Shown here: positions 15,958 through 23,567 of the stretch, one piece after another | Layout: the number at the start of each line of letters is the position of its first letter | Numbering within the stretch: position 1 is the stretch's first letter | Origin: Acidobacteriota bacterium | GTDB lineage: Bacteria; Acidobacteriota; Terriglobia; Bryobacterales; UBA6623 | DNA length: 32,453 bases | Assembly: GCA_027624045.1 (NCBI GenBank) | Contig: JAQBUE010000047.1 | Span: 1 to 32,453, forward strand | Direction of reading: 5' to 3' | Program-made: the position numbers and the translations under genes | The notes under the pieces: model-generated | Told to the model about the DNA's origin: nothing | Databases searched by the model: none | The model's input: the letters and a program-made list of their open reading frames with translations, nothing else

Positions 15958-16413
15958 ATGCTAGAACCGAACGTCATCACGCCGGGGTATGCGACGATAC
16001 AGCAATTGGAAGTTTCTAACCCGGTCGTGCGGAGTGAACCGCGGCGTGGCGTGCAGGATACGTCTCTTGCCTCCATCGCGCTGGTCGTATTCAGTACGCT
16101 GATCGCAGCCGCGGCCCAGATTCTGTTGCGATTCGGCGCCGACAACCTCGGTGACGGGGGCTTGACCGGAATACTGACGAACGTTTCTCTGATCGGCGGC
16201 TACACCTGCCTGGGTGTGAACACGATGCTGGTGGTGATTGCGCTGCGGGGCGGCCAGCTTTCGGTGCTCTATCCGATCATGGCGCTCGGGTACGTCTGGG
16301 TTACGATTCTGGCGCCACTCTACTTCCACGAGATCATCAACCCTTCGAAGATGGTTGGGCTCGTGCTGATCATTGCGGGTGTCTCGTTCATCGGAGCGGG
16401 CAGCCGCGCATGA
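15958..16413 (+). CDS. Half-size DMT/EamA (SMR-like) transporter subunit, first of pair
   Basis: Four-helix membrane protein of 151 aa with a 38-residue soluble N-terminus, then segments beginning about L-A-S-I-A-L-V-V, S-L-I-G-G-Y-T, L-S-V-L-Y-P and M-V-G-L-V-L-I-I. The sequence Y-P-I-M-A-L-G-Y-V-W, followed by E-I-I-N-P-S-K-M-V-G, is the conserved third-to-fourth helix region of EamA/SMR-type exporters (ArnE/ArnF-like). The stop codon overlaps the next gene's start (ATGA), so the two halves are translationally coupled and probably form a heterodimer. An AGGA lies about 10 nt upstream of the ATG. The substrate is unknown; undecaprenyl-linked sugar flipping or small-cation efflux are the known roles of relatives. 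Confidence 0.82.
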   Translation: MLEPNVITPGYATIQQLEVSNPVVRSEPRRGVQDTSLASIALVVFSTLIAAAAQILLRFGADNLGDGGLTGILTNVSLIGGYTCLGVNTMLVVIALRGGQLSVLYPIMALGYVWVTILAPLYFHEIINPSKMVGLVLIIAGVSFIGAGSRA

Positions 16414-16763
16414 CGACGCCGCACAACTCGATCCTGCTCGTGCTCCTGGCAAGCTTGATCGGCTCGCTGGCGATGGTCTTACTCAAACTTGGGGCGGATC
16501 GCCACCGGGACAAGCGGGCGCCGTCGCAATGGCTGATGCCGATCGGAGGGGGCATTGCGCTGTTTCTTGCCTCCTCGGTTCTGTACGTTCTGGGGATTCG
16601 GAATGGCAGCTTGACGGTGCTGTACCCCATGGTCTCGCTTGGCTATGTGTGGGCGCTGTTCTGGGCGCGGTGGTTCTTCAACGAGCCGTTCAATCGCAGC
16701 AAGATCGTCGGACTGAGCTTGGTGGTATTGGGAGTATTCTTCGTCGGAATGGGCAATAGTTAG
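16410..16763 (+). CDS. Half-size DMT/EamA (SMR-like) transporter subunit, second of pair
   Basis: 117 aa, four membrane helices and almost no loops, the size of an SMR protein. It carries the same block as its partner: L-T-V-L-Y-P-M-V-S-L-G-Y-V-W, then N-E-P-F-N-R-S-K-I-V-G-L. Its start ATG overlaps the partner's TGA by four bases. Two adjacent, diverged half-transporters are typical of asymmetric SMR pairs (ArnE/F, EbrA/B type). Only the first subunit has a long soluble N-terminus. Function beyond transport is not deducible. Confidence 0.85.
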   Translation: MTTPHNSILLVLLASLIGSLAMVLLKLGADRHRDKRAPSQWLMPIGGGIALFLASSVLYVLGIRNGSLTVLYPMVSLGYVWALFWARWFFNEPFNRSKIVGLSLVVLGVFFVGMGNS

Positions 16764-16796
16764 CCGCAACGCCGCGGGTACAGCATACCCGCCGGT

Positions 16797-17328
16797 CTAC
16801 GTCGGTCCCACGAGTTGGCAAGCTCTCGGGATAATAAAGAAGAACCCTGCGTAGATCACCCAACCGACGAGGCAGACGACGACGGCCCGCCACGTCTTGC
16901 GGTAGTCGAGCGCCTGCCGCACAGCGAGCACAAACCCGGCCAGCATCCACAGCGAAGTCAAAAGAAAGATCGGGTCACGGATTTCGGTGATCAGGTCCAA
17001 CACGCGAAAGATGCCGGGGGCGGTGGCGAAGCCGGTCGTTCGCAGCAGTTGCCCCCCAGTCGGCTTCCGTATCCGGCCCGGCCAGCCAGTGAGATCCGAT
17101 GTAGTAAGTCAGCCACGACCAGATCAGCCAACCCAGCAGCGCCCCGACAACACCCGCCAGAACCGCGGAAACATTGCCGTCAGGAAAATAAGCGATGCCA
17201 GTCGCAACGCTCGACAGAATCACAACGATGAGCGCCTGCGAGAACGCCGTCTTGTCGGCCTCGATGTCTTCGTAGGTGTAAGGGAGCAGGGCCAAAGCCC
17301 CGCGAAAGCGTAAGAAGAACTTCGTCAT
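16797..17328 (-). pseudogene. YIP1-family membrane protein, split by a single-base frameshift
   Basis: Two overlapping minus-strand frames together encode one multi-helix membrane protein. The first (17328 down to the tract, MTKFFLRFRGAL...) contains three hydrophobic segments and then runs into nonsense after E-A-D-W-G. The second supplies Q-L-L-R-T-T-G-F-A-T-A-P-G, then V-L-D-L-I-T-E-I and two or three further helices including V-R-Q-A-L-D-Y. The switch falls at a run of six C (17052-17057 on the plus strand): with five, the frames join into a single protein of about 176 aa resembling bacterial YIP1-domain proteins (helical membrane protein, conserved G-F-A-x-A-P and R-Q-A-L-D motifs). The lesion may be real, a slippage-controlled switch, or a sequencing error. 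Confidence 0.7.
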
Positions 17329-17375
17329 TTGTGCTACTACACTGTACCTTTTCGAAGCCGGCGACGCGAACCCGC

Positions 17376-18293
17376 TCAGGCCGCCCGCCCGAAATAAAGC
17401 TTCAGGGCGGTCCTACCCAAAATCCATTCCTTGTCTTCAGTGGTCAGCCACGGGATGACATCCTTGAAGATCAGCAACTCGTGGAAATTCGTAAAGACCA
17501 TCCTTCGTGGGCCAAACCGGTCGTACACCTTGCGCAAGTAGGGCCACATATCCCGGCATGGGACGCGCTCTTTCGAAGTGTTGCCCAGATACGTGCGAAC
17601 GTAGACGTTGGGGAATCGCTCCAGCGCCAGGATTCGATCGATGCCTTCACGATCCGGCCGCGTGATGTCCATCATCGCGAAGTGATCGACAACCAGGTTC
17701 ACACCCGGAAACCGCTCAGCCATGTCGCCGAGCTGAGACAGTTGGTGCGGCGCCAGAAAAACGTTGAACACCGCCCCAAGCTCTTCAGCCTTCTTCCACA
17801 GCGGATAGCAGACCGGATCATTCAACCACACGACGTCACGGTCGTAAATCGGGCTCAACCGCATTCCCACCAGGTGTTGCTCCTTGATGGCCCGCTCGAG
17901 CCGCGACGGATTCTCGGGATCGTTCGGCGCGTACAGACGGTGGCCCACAAGCAAACCCACAGCGGCAAACTTGTCGGGATACGTCTTGACGCAATGCGTG
18001 GCGTACGAATTATCCCGCCCGTAGTAGCAAACGTGAATGATGACGGTTTTGTCGACGCCATTGCGGTTCATCAACTCGAGAATGCCTTCCGCTGAGTACT
18101 CGTGCTTCGGCAGCTTCGGGCAGATCGAAACCTCAGGCCGAATTGGGAACTGGGGGTCATTGAGCACCCACGCATGCTCGCCTCCGTTGACGATCATGTA
18201 CGGGGAAGGTTTGAGCTGGGCCGCGGCGCGACTCGTCGTGGCAAGCGCGGCCGCCCCTGTGAGCGTTGATAAGCAGGTTCGGCGTGTGATCAT
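17376..18293 (-). CDS. Exported amidohydrolase_2-family protein with altered metal site
   Basis: 305-aa TIM-barrel protein of the amidohydrolase 2 family (lactonase/decarboxylase relatives). The N-terminus has a Tat-like signal (MITRRTCLSTLTGAAALATT) with cleavage likely after S-R-A-A-A. Family landmarks include V-D-H-F-A-M-M and G-P-R-R-M-V-F-T-N-F. The usual D-T-H-x-H metal motif after the signal is replaced by N-G-G-E-H, losing the first His, and the late S-D motif is N-F-H. The protein may therefore be metal-independent (as LigI-type lactonases are) or inactive. It lies 42 nt downstream of a DUF1080 gene on the same strand. Substrate unknown. Confidence 0.8.
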   Translation of the reverse strand: MITRRTCLSTLTGAAALATTSRAAAQLKPSPYMIVNGGEHAWVLNDPQFPIRPEVSICPKLPKHEYSAEGILELMNRNGVDKTVIIHVCYYGRDNSYATHCVKTYPDKFAAVGLLVGHRLYAPNDPENPSRLERAIKEQHLVGMRLSPIYDRDVVWLNDPVCYPLWKKAEELGAVFNVFLAPHQLSQLGDMAERFPGVNLVVDHFAMMDITRPDREGIDRILALERFPNVYVRTYLGNTSKERVPCRDMWPYLRKVYDRFGPRRMVFTNFHELLIFKDVIPWLTTEDKEWILGRTALKLYFGRAA

Positions 18294-18335
18294 CGTGCCA
18301 CTCTCCTGACTTGGGTTCGCATGAAAAAAATAACT

Positions 18336-19046
18336 CTAGTCCAACGGCCGCACCCAAATATTGCGGAAGCGCAGCGCCGTTTCCTCCACATCCGGGTGAA
18401 TGTGATCCTGCAACAGGATCGGCCCCGGCTCGCACACATCCCCGTCTAGCCCGCCCGGCGTCGGCCCCTTGAGTTCGGTGTTGTCTTGAATGACGACGCC
18501 GTTGTGCAAAATCGTCAGGCGCCCCGGCGCAAGAAAGTGCGCGCCGTAGCACTTGGGGGCGTGAAAGATCATGTCGTAGCTCTGCCACTGCTCCGGCGGA
18601 CGGCTGGCGTTCACCGCCGGCGGCGACTGCCCGTAGACCGCTCCCGCCGACCCCGCCGCGTACGTCGGGTTACGGTAGGAGTCGAGGACCTGGATCTCGT
18701 AGCGCCCCTGAATATACACACCGCTATTCCCGCGCGCCTGTCCCTTGGCGTTCTTCTGGTTCGGCGTCGCGAACTCGATGTGAATCTGGGCGCTTGAAAA
18801 CTTGCGCTTCGTGTGGATATTTCCGGTTCCCGTCTTGCACACGATCTCGCCGTTTTCCACCGCCCAGGCGGCAGGCTTGCCGTCGTTGTGGATCCACTCG
18901 GAAAGATCGCCGCCATCGAACAGCACAACCGCATCCGACGGCGCCTTTCCCGGCCCGCCCGGATCGACGGCCACGGGCTGCGGAGCCTCGGCGGCATAGG
19001 CGCAAACAGCCGCGAACAAAAGAATCAATGTCGGACTTCGTTTCAT
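18336..19046 (-). CDS. Secreted DUF1080 (3-keto-disaccharide hydrolase-like) protein
   Basis: 236-aa secreted protein with a Sec signal peptide (MKRSPTLILLFAAVCAYA, cut after A-Y-A) and one concanavalin-like DUF1080 domain. It contains V-V-L-F-D-G-G-D-L-S-E-W near the start, then G-N-S-G-V-Y-I-Q-G-R-Y-E-I-Q-V-L-D-S, and the closing I-R/L-R-F-R-N-I-W-V-R-P. Domains of this family bind or hydrolyse sugars, including 3-keto-glycosides. A longer frame from 19100 exists, but the ATG at 19046 directly begins the signal peptide. Together with the downstream amidohydrolase-fold protein it suggests a small exported carbohydrate-processing unit. Confidence 0.88.
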   Translation of the reverse strand: MKRSPTLILLFAAVCAYAAEAPQPVAVDPGGPGKAPSDAVVLFDGGDLSEWIHNDGKPAAWAVENGEIVCKTGTGNIHTKRKFSSAQIHIEFATPNQKNAKGQARGNSGVYIQGRYEIQVLDSYRNPTYAAGSAGAVYGQSPPAVNASRPPEQWQSYDMIFHAPKCYGAHFLAPGRLTILHNGVVIQDNTELKGPTPGGLDGDVCEPGPILLQDHIHPDVEETALRFRNIWVRPLD

Positions 19047-19096
19047 CAGTGCGGATGGTAGCACCGGCTTGCCCCGTTCGCCAACAAGGGCTTGGG

Positions 19097-19867
19097 TCAA
19101 TTGAAAGGCAGCGTGCCGGCGATCGCCGCGAAGATCCGCCGCGAACGATGCGCTTTTCCCGGCCCGTCCGGTCCGCCCAGCAGGTCCTGGTTCACTTCCA
19201 GTTCGATTCCCAAGTATGCCCCCGCATCAAATTTCTTGCGGCAGCTTGTTGTGAAGCCATCCGCGCGGCCCGAATACGGATAGTTGAATCGCACGCGGAA
19301 CCCCGCGCCCCGCAGCCGCTCGGCCCACAACTTCGCGAACTCCTTTTCAGCCAGCCTCGCCGGATCATAAAGCAAACCGACATCGGCATCGCGCGTAACA
19401 CCGTTCAATCGTCCTGTAAAAGTGTGCACGCTCCGATGGATCACGCGGCCGCGGGTCTGAATCACCTTCGACAGCCCCGCCTCCACCTCCCTGCGATAGG
19501 GCAGGTAGTAGCGCTCAATCCGTCGTCGTCGTTCCTCGGCGCTGAGAGCCTGATTCCCCAAAGCCTGATTGCCCGGAACCGGCAACCCGAAACTGTCGCT
19601 TGGAATGACTTTCGCGTGATGCAGGCTGCGGTTCAGGTCAATCAGGAGCCGAGAGTGTTTTCCCTCGAAGCGAGGGCAGTCCAACAGACGGGAGATCTTA
19701 CGCGCCAACTCACGAGCCCCCTTATCCCAGCCCGCATGGGACTCAATATCTGACGCGGAAAGTCCCAGCCCGCGATACGCCCGCGGCACGTGCGCCGAAG
19801 CATGTTCGCAGGAAACGACAAACTCTTTCCGCGGCCAACCGAGCCTGCTCTCTTCTAATGCCGCCAC
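19097..19867 (-). CDS. N-formylglutamate amidohydrolase-family protein (amidoligase operon)
   Basis: 256-aa member of the N-formylglutamate amidohydrolase family (PF05013), metal-dependent enzymes that cleave N-acyl amino-acid amides. Conserved features are S-C-E-H-A-S-A-H-V-P at the first strand, H-S-R-L-L-I-D-L-N-R-S and the late S-V-H-T-F. A short direct repeat (N-Q-A-L-G-N-Q-A-L) is visible at about residues 99-107. The start overlaps the preceding gene by 13 nt, making this the last gene of a four-gene operon that also encodes a GCS2-type ligase, a RimK-type ligase and a C39-like peptidase. In that setting it more likely trims or hydrolyses a gamma-glutamyl-like amide than acts in histidine degradation; no hut genes are nearby. 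Confidence 0.85.
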   Translation of the reverse strand: MAALEESRLGWPRKEFVVSCEHASAHVPRAYRGLGLSASDIESHAGWDKGARELARKISRLLDCPRFEGKHSRLLIDLNRSLHHAKVIPSDSFGLPVPGNQALGNQALSAEERRRRIERYYLPYRREVEAGLSKVIQTRGRVIHRSVHTFTGRLNGVTRDADVGLLYDPARLAEKEFAKLWAERLRGAGFRVRFNYPYSGRADGFTTSCRKKFDAGAYLGIELEVNQDLLGGPDGPGKAHRSRRIFAAIAGTLPFN

Positions 19868-21093
19868 GGCGCGTTCATCTCCAGGCAGAGCGCCAGCTCT
19901 TCATACATCTCCCGCATCGCGCCATGCCGTGACGCTGCTCTGGTTCGCAGAATCTGCCCCCGCATACGTTCGGAAAGGTTGCCGCTCTCGATGAGCCCTC
20001 CAACCAGCGGAAGGTAATGCTTCTCTCCCGCGGGCACGAGCGGCTCAATCCTCACCAGCAACTCGCGCAGAACGTCACGAGCCGCGCGCGCTCTGACGCC
20101 GAGCAGCCGCCGCAAGTGGGGAGCCGCAACGCGCGCTCTCGACCCGCGTTCCACCACGGCGTCGTAGTCCCCGACAAGCAGTCCGTGCTCGGGCAGGCTC
20201 ATCTCGCCATCCCTAAGAGCCTGCATCATGAACTTCAACGCCGCTCGAACAAAGCTCGCCAGCGCCAAGTCCATCTTCGGGCACTCCTGCACATCAAGCA
20301 CGCGAATCTCAATCGCATCGCGGTTGAAGCGCATGATCGCGCCCCGTGAATTGATCCACTCATGCCGCAACCGCTCCGCCCCCGGGACTCGTCGCAAGTC
20401 TTCGTAAATCGCCCCGAGGATGTCCCTTCGATACTGCCGTGACGACTCCATGTACTCCGGGACAACCTGCCCCGAAATGCGCGGAAATCGCTTCTGATTT
20501 CCGCCGTAGAAAGCAAGCCGGTTGCAAACATTCGGGCCCAGCTTGCCTTCGTAGATGGGCGACGATGCGGCCAGAGCCGGCAGGTACGGGAGCAGGCAAC
20601 AGATCGCGTTGTGCAGCAGAACTCTTTCTTGCTCGTTGCCGAACGGCAGGTTGATGTGGCAACTATGCACGTTCATCCAGCCATGCTCCCGCACATCGAA
20701 CAAGTCCGCGTAGGCCTGATAAATAGCCCTTCCCGCCCGCGGCCAAGTTCGTCCGTCGGCCGGGTCCATGAAAGGGTTCATACCGGTCGGCAGCAGGCGG
20801 GCTCCCCACTCGCTGCGCAGCACCGCATTCGCGGCGCGTACGCCGGACACAAGCTTTCGCTCCATGGACGTCAAACTGTGCTCGGGCCGTGGGATCTTGG
20901 CCTCGAAAATATGAGATGCCATTTCGTTCGAAAAAATGACTGCGCCGTATTCAACCTCCGACGTCGGCCGTCCCGCGATCTTCCGAAACAGCCCTTCGAC
21001 GAGGGGCCGCGAACGCATCTCCGCATCCACGACAGGATACTCGAGTTCAATGCCGGTAACTTCAAGCAGGCGATAACGCGGTTGTTGATTCAC
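19855..21093 (-). CDS. GCS2-type carboxylate-amine ligase (glutamate-cysteine-ligase-like)
   Basis: 412-aa ATP-dependent carboxylate-amine ligase of the GCS2 (YbdK-like) family, glutamine-synthetase fold. Recognisable parts: G-I-E-L-E-Y near the N-terminus (metal-binding Glu), E-Y-G-A-V-I-F-S-N-E, a L-L-P-T-G-M-N-P-F block, N-V-H-S-C-H-I-N-L-P, and I-E-I-R-V-L-D-V-Q-E-C-P-K-M-D. These enzymes couple an amino-acid carboxylate to an amine; here the substrate is not gamma-glutamylcysteine by default because no gshB is adjacent. The start is GTG, embedded in the GTGA that also contains the RimK-like stop, so the two are translationally coupled. Third gene of the four-gene amidoligase operon. Confidence 0.88.
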   Translation of the reverse strand: MNQQPRYRLLEVTGIELEYPVVDAEMRSRPLVEGLFRKIAGRPTSEVEYGAVIFSNEMASHIFEAKIPRPEHSLTSMERKLVSGVRAANAVLRSEWGARLLPTGMNPFMDPADGRTWPRAGRAIYQAYADLFDVREHGWMNVHSCHINLPFGNEQERVLLHNAICCLLPYLPALAASSPIYEGKLGPNVCNRLAFYGGNQKRFPRISGQVVPEYMESSRQYRRDILGAIYEDLRRVPGAERLRHEWINSRGAIMRFNRDAIEIRVLDVQECPKMDLALASFVRAALKFMMQALRDGEMSLPEHGLLVGDYDAVVERGSRARVAAPHLRRLLGVRARAARDVLRELLVRIEPLVPAGEKHYLPLVGGLIESGNLSERMRGQILRTRAASRHGAMREMYEELALCLEMNAPWRH

Positions 21094-22688
21094 GTGATCT
21101 GGGGCGGCTTCAACTCTACGCGAATGCGGCGCAGGAGCGCGTTGATGATCGCGTCGTACACGCGGTCTTTGGCGACGACGTCTTCGTATCCCGTGTCGAT
21201 ATTCGGGTTGTCGTTGATCTCGATCACCGCAGGACCGTCAGCGGTCACTTTGATATCGGCCCCATAGAGCCCGTCGCCGATCAGCGCCGCCGACTGCAGC
21301 GCGATGCGCTTCACCGCCGCCGGAACCGACCGTAAGGCAATCGCCTCTACCTTGCCAAAGCGCGTGAAGCCGCTGTCGAACTTCCGTGCGATCTGCCAAT
21401 GCCCTTTCGCCTGATGGTATTTGCATGCGAACAGGATCTTACCCTCGAGCACGCAGATACGCCAGTCGAACGCCGTCGGGACGAAGCCCTGCACGATGAG
21501 CAGCGGCGATTCCTTGAACATCTCGGACAAGATAGCGCGCAACTCGGCGCGGTCATTCGCCTTCTTCACCGCCGCCGAAAAGGTGCCCTGGGGGAGCTTC
21601 ACGATCAACGGCAGTCCGAGTTCTTCCATCTCTTCGTACTTCGTCCGGCGGGAGATGATCTGCGTGGGAGGTGTGGGAATGCCCTCGCGCTGGAACAGCT
21701 CGTGAAGATACACCTTGTTCGAGCACCTCACGATCGAGCGCGGATCGTCGATCACCGGGATGCCCAAGCTCTCCGCCCGCTGCGCAAACATGAATGAATC
21801 GTTCCCGATGGCGGTTACGGTTCTGATGAAGAGTGCGTCGTACTCAGGGAGCCGCGATAGGTCGTCTTTGCTGATCGATTCGAACAGCACGCCGCGGCGC
21901 AGCGCCGCCCTCTCCAGCTTCTCGAGCGTCTCGACATCGGACGGCCGGAACGGGTCAGTGGGGTCGAACAAACAGGCGATCCGAAACAGCCGCTTGGCGT
22001 CGACATGACCGCCCGCAAGGGGAAATCGCCCTTGGTCGATGCGCTGGTCAAAAAGCTTTCGCTCCGGCGCCGTGAGTTGCCCAAGGGAAATCGGAAAGAT
22101 CTGCCCGACCTTCCAATCCCGGTCTTCCTGGTACATCCTTACCCGCAAAATCGGAAACGCGTATGCCTTGAAGATGGCCGAAGTCTGGCGCCGAAACCGC
22201 CGGTCGAGAGTCTGCCCGAAAATCGACGTTACCTCGCAATAGACCTGCGAACTTTTCCGGTAGCGAGGCCCGCCGGCTTGCTTTGTGGAAGAACTCTCGA
22301 GTACGCCGCTCGCGCCCGCTTCCGGCACAATCACCTTTGGCAGCAGACTGCGTCCCCGTCGCACCAGCTTGAAATCAATCGTGTCCAGCCCGGCTTCGGC
22401 GAGCACCCGAAAGTAAGCAAACGGGTTGTTGATCTGCTCAATCATCGCAACGCTCGGAAGCACGCGCTGCCCGCGGGCGTCGGCCAACAGCGAGACGTAG
22501 TATCCCTTCGACAGATATTGATAGGAGTTGCACAGGTTCAGAACAGCCACGCCCTGCCCCAGCGTATTCCGCTTGCCTTCGAGGTACTCATCCGCCGTCC
22601 ACGTGTTGGGGGATCGCAGCGGGGGCGATGCGGGTGAATCCAAAACTACGATCACACGGGATTTACGCCGAATTTCACTCGGAGGCAC
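21090..22688 (-). CDS. RimK-type ATP-grasp ligase with N-terminal RimK-like (RLAN) domain
   Basis: 532-aa ATP-grasp peptide/amide ligase. Residues about 1-230 form the extra N-terminal domain seen in this long RimK subgroup (Y-L-S-K-G-Y-Y-V-S-L-L-A-D-A-R-G). The remainder is a RimK-like ATP-grasp: a pre-ATP domain with D-A-L-F-I-R-T-V-T-A and I-P-V-I-D-D-P, the nucleotide site L-P-L-I-V-K-L-P-Q-G-T-F, and Mg2+ ligands in E490-I-N-D-N-P-N. RimK enzymes add glutamate or other amino acids to a C-terminal carboxylate. Second gene of the operon; its start overlaps the peptidase gene by 14 nt and its end overlaps the GCS2 gene by 4 nt. Substrate unknown. Confidence 0.9.
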   Translation of the reverse strand: MPPSEIRRKSRVIVVLDSPASPPLRSPNTWTADEYLEGKRNTLGQGVAVLNLCNSYQYLSKGYYVSLLADARGQRVLPSVAMIEQINNPFAYFRVLAEAGLDTIDFKLVRRGRSLLPKVIVPEAGASGVLESSSTKQAGGPRYRKSSQVYCEVTSIFGQTLDRRFRRQTSAIFKAYAFPILRVRMYQEDRDWKVGQIFPISLGQLTAPERKLFDQRIDQGRFPLAGGHVDAKRLFRIACLFDPTDPFRPSDVETLEKLERAALRRGVLFESISKDDLSRLPEYDALFIRTVTAIGNDSFMFAQRAESLGIPVIDDPRSIVRCSNKVYLHELFQREGIPTPPTQIISRRTKYEEMEELGLPLIVKLPQGTFSAAVKKANDRAELRAILSEMFKESPLLIVQGFVPTAFDWRICVLEGKILFACKYHQAKGHWQIARKFDSGFTRFGKVEAIALRSVPAAVKRIALQSAALIGDGLYGADIKVTADGPAVIEINDNPNIDTGYEDVVAKDRVYDAIINALLRRIRVELKPPQIT

Positions 22689-23415
22689 GTTTTACTCTCC
22701 TGCCGAGCGTTAGCAGCACGGCGTCGTAGGTGATATCTCCCAAAAGAATAGCGGCAATGAGCCGTTCCGAAGTTACGGAATATTTTCCTGAGCGGCTGAA
22801 TGGGATGTGGCTTGACGGATCACGAACAACGAAACGATCGCTTTTGGGGTAGTAGCCGCAGACCACCACGAAATGGCCGGCAGGCTCGCCCCTGACGTCA
22901 TCATATTGTTCGTCCAACTCGCGAGGGGTCTGGTACAGATAGGTGGCGCTCAGGCCGGTCAGAACAGGCTGTCCGCGCCGCAGCATCGCCACCAGCAGAT
23001 CGCGATCCAGCGGATCAAACCGGAGCCTGCCACCGCCCTTGAGATACTCCACGTAGGCCGCGATCGTTCTCTTCAGCCGCTTGGACGTCACAAAGTCCGA
23101 CCGCTGCTCCAACTTTTCGATCAGCTCGGCCGGCCCGAGATCCTGCCACGTCGGGTCGAGAATGCGTAAATTGTAGGAATAAATCGCCGGTTGAAATCCG
23201 TGACGAAGCGCCGTAAGCCCGAGGAACACCGCCATCGTTCCGCCGTCCGGGTTCCGCTCGGTGTCGCGAATCACTTCTTCGAGCGGCTTGTCGTAATCCA
23301 AAAAGCGGTACGCCTGCGTCAAGCAAGTCGGCCCGCAAGTCACGTCGTCCGGCTGCGCGAAGCGCGGCACATCCAGCAGAACCGGCTCAGTCCCCCATGA
23401 GTCTCGCGGGCGCAT
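22675..23415 (-). CDS. C39/papain-like cysteine peptidase (first gene of amidoligase operon)
   Basis: 246-aa protein of the C39-like (papain fold) peptidase group. The nucleophile is Cys27 in D-D-V-T-C-G-P-T-C, the general base His181 in P-A-G-H-F-V-V-V-C-G-Y, and the supporting acid Asp199 in V-V-R-D-P-S-S-H. This is a complete catalytic triad. There is no ABC-exporter domain and no clear signal peptide, so it is probably cytoplasmic. Alternative start: TTG at 23436, seven codons upstream; an AGAGG lies close to the ATG at 23415. As the lead gene of an operon with two amide-forming ligases it may mature, release or transfer the product peptide; this role is inference. Confidence 0.82.
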   Translation of the reverse strand: MRPRDSWGTEPVLLDVPRFAQPDDVTCGPTCLTQAYRFLDYDKPLEEVIRDTERNPDGGTMAVFLGLTALRHGFQPAIYSYNLRILDPTWQDLGPAELIEKLEQRSDFVTSKRLKRTIAAYVEYLKGGGRLRFDPLDRDLLVAMLRRGQPVLTGLSATYLYQTPRELDEQYDDVRGEPAGHFVVVCGYYPKSDRFVVRDPSSHIPFSRSGKYSVTSERLIAAILLGDITYDAVLLTLGRRVKRASE

Positions 23416-23567
23416 CACCTCTTCAGTATCCGGCAATCCTGCCCCCTGTGGAGCGAGGTTGCGTCCCGCCGGACAACCCGCCCAAATCGACAGCAGTCAC
23501 CCGCTACCGCAACAGGCCCGCTATCATATCTGCAAGCGTGAGGCAGCCGGCCCATATCGGAGCGAAC

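Noticed and set aside
19097..21093. Glutathione biosynthesis (gshA-like) interpretation of the GCS2 gene
   Set aside because: No gshB-type partner is adjacent, and the neighbouring ligase is RimK-like, with a peptidase and an N-formylglutamate amidohydrolase in the same operon.
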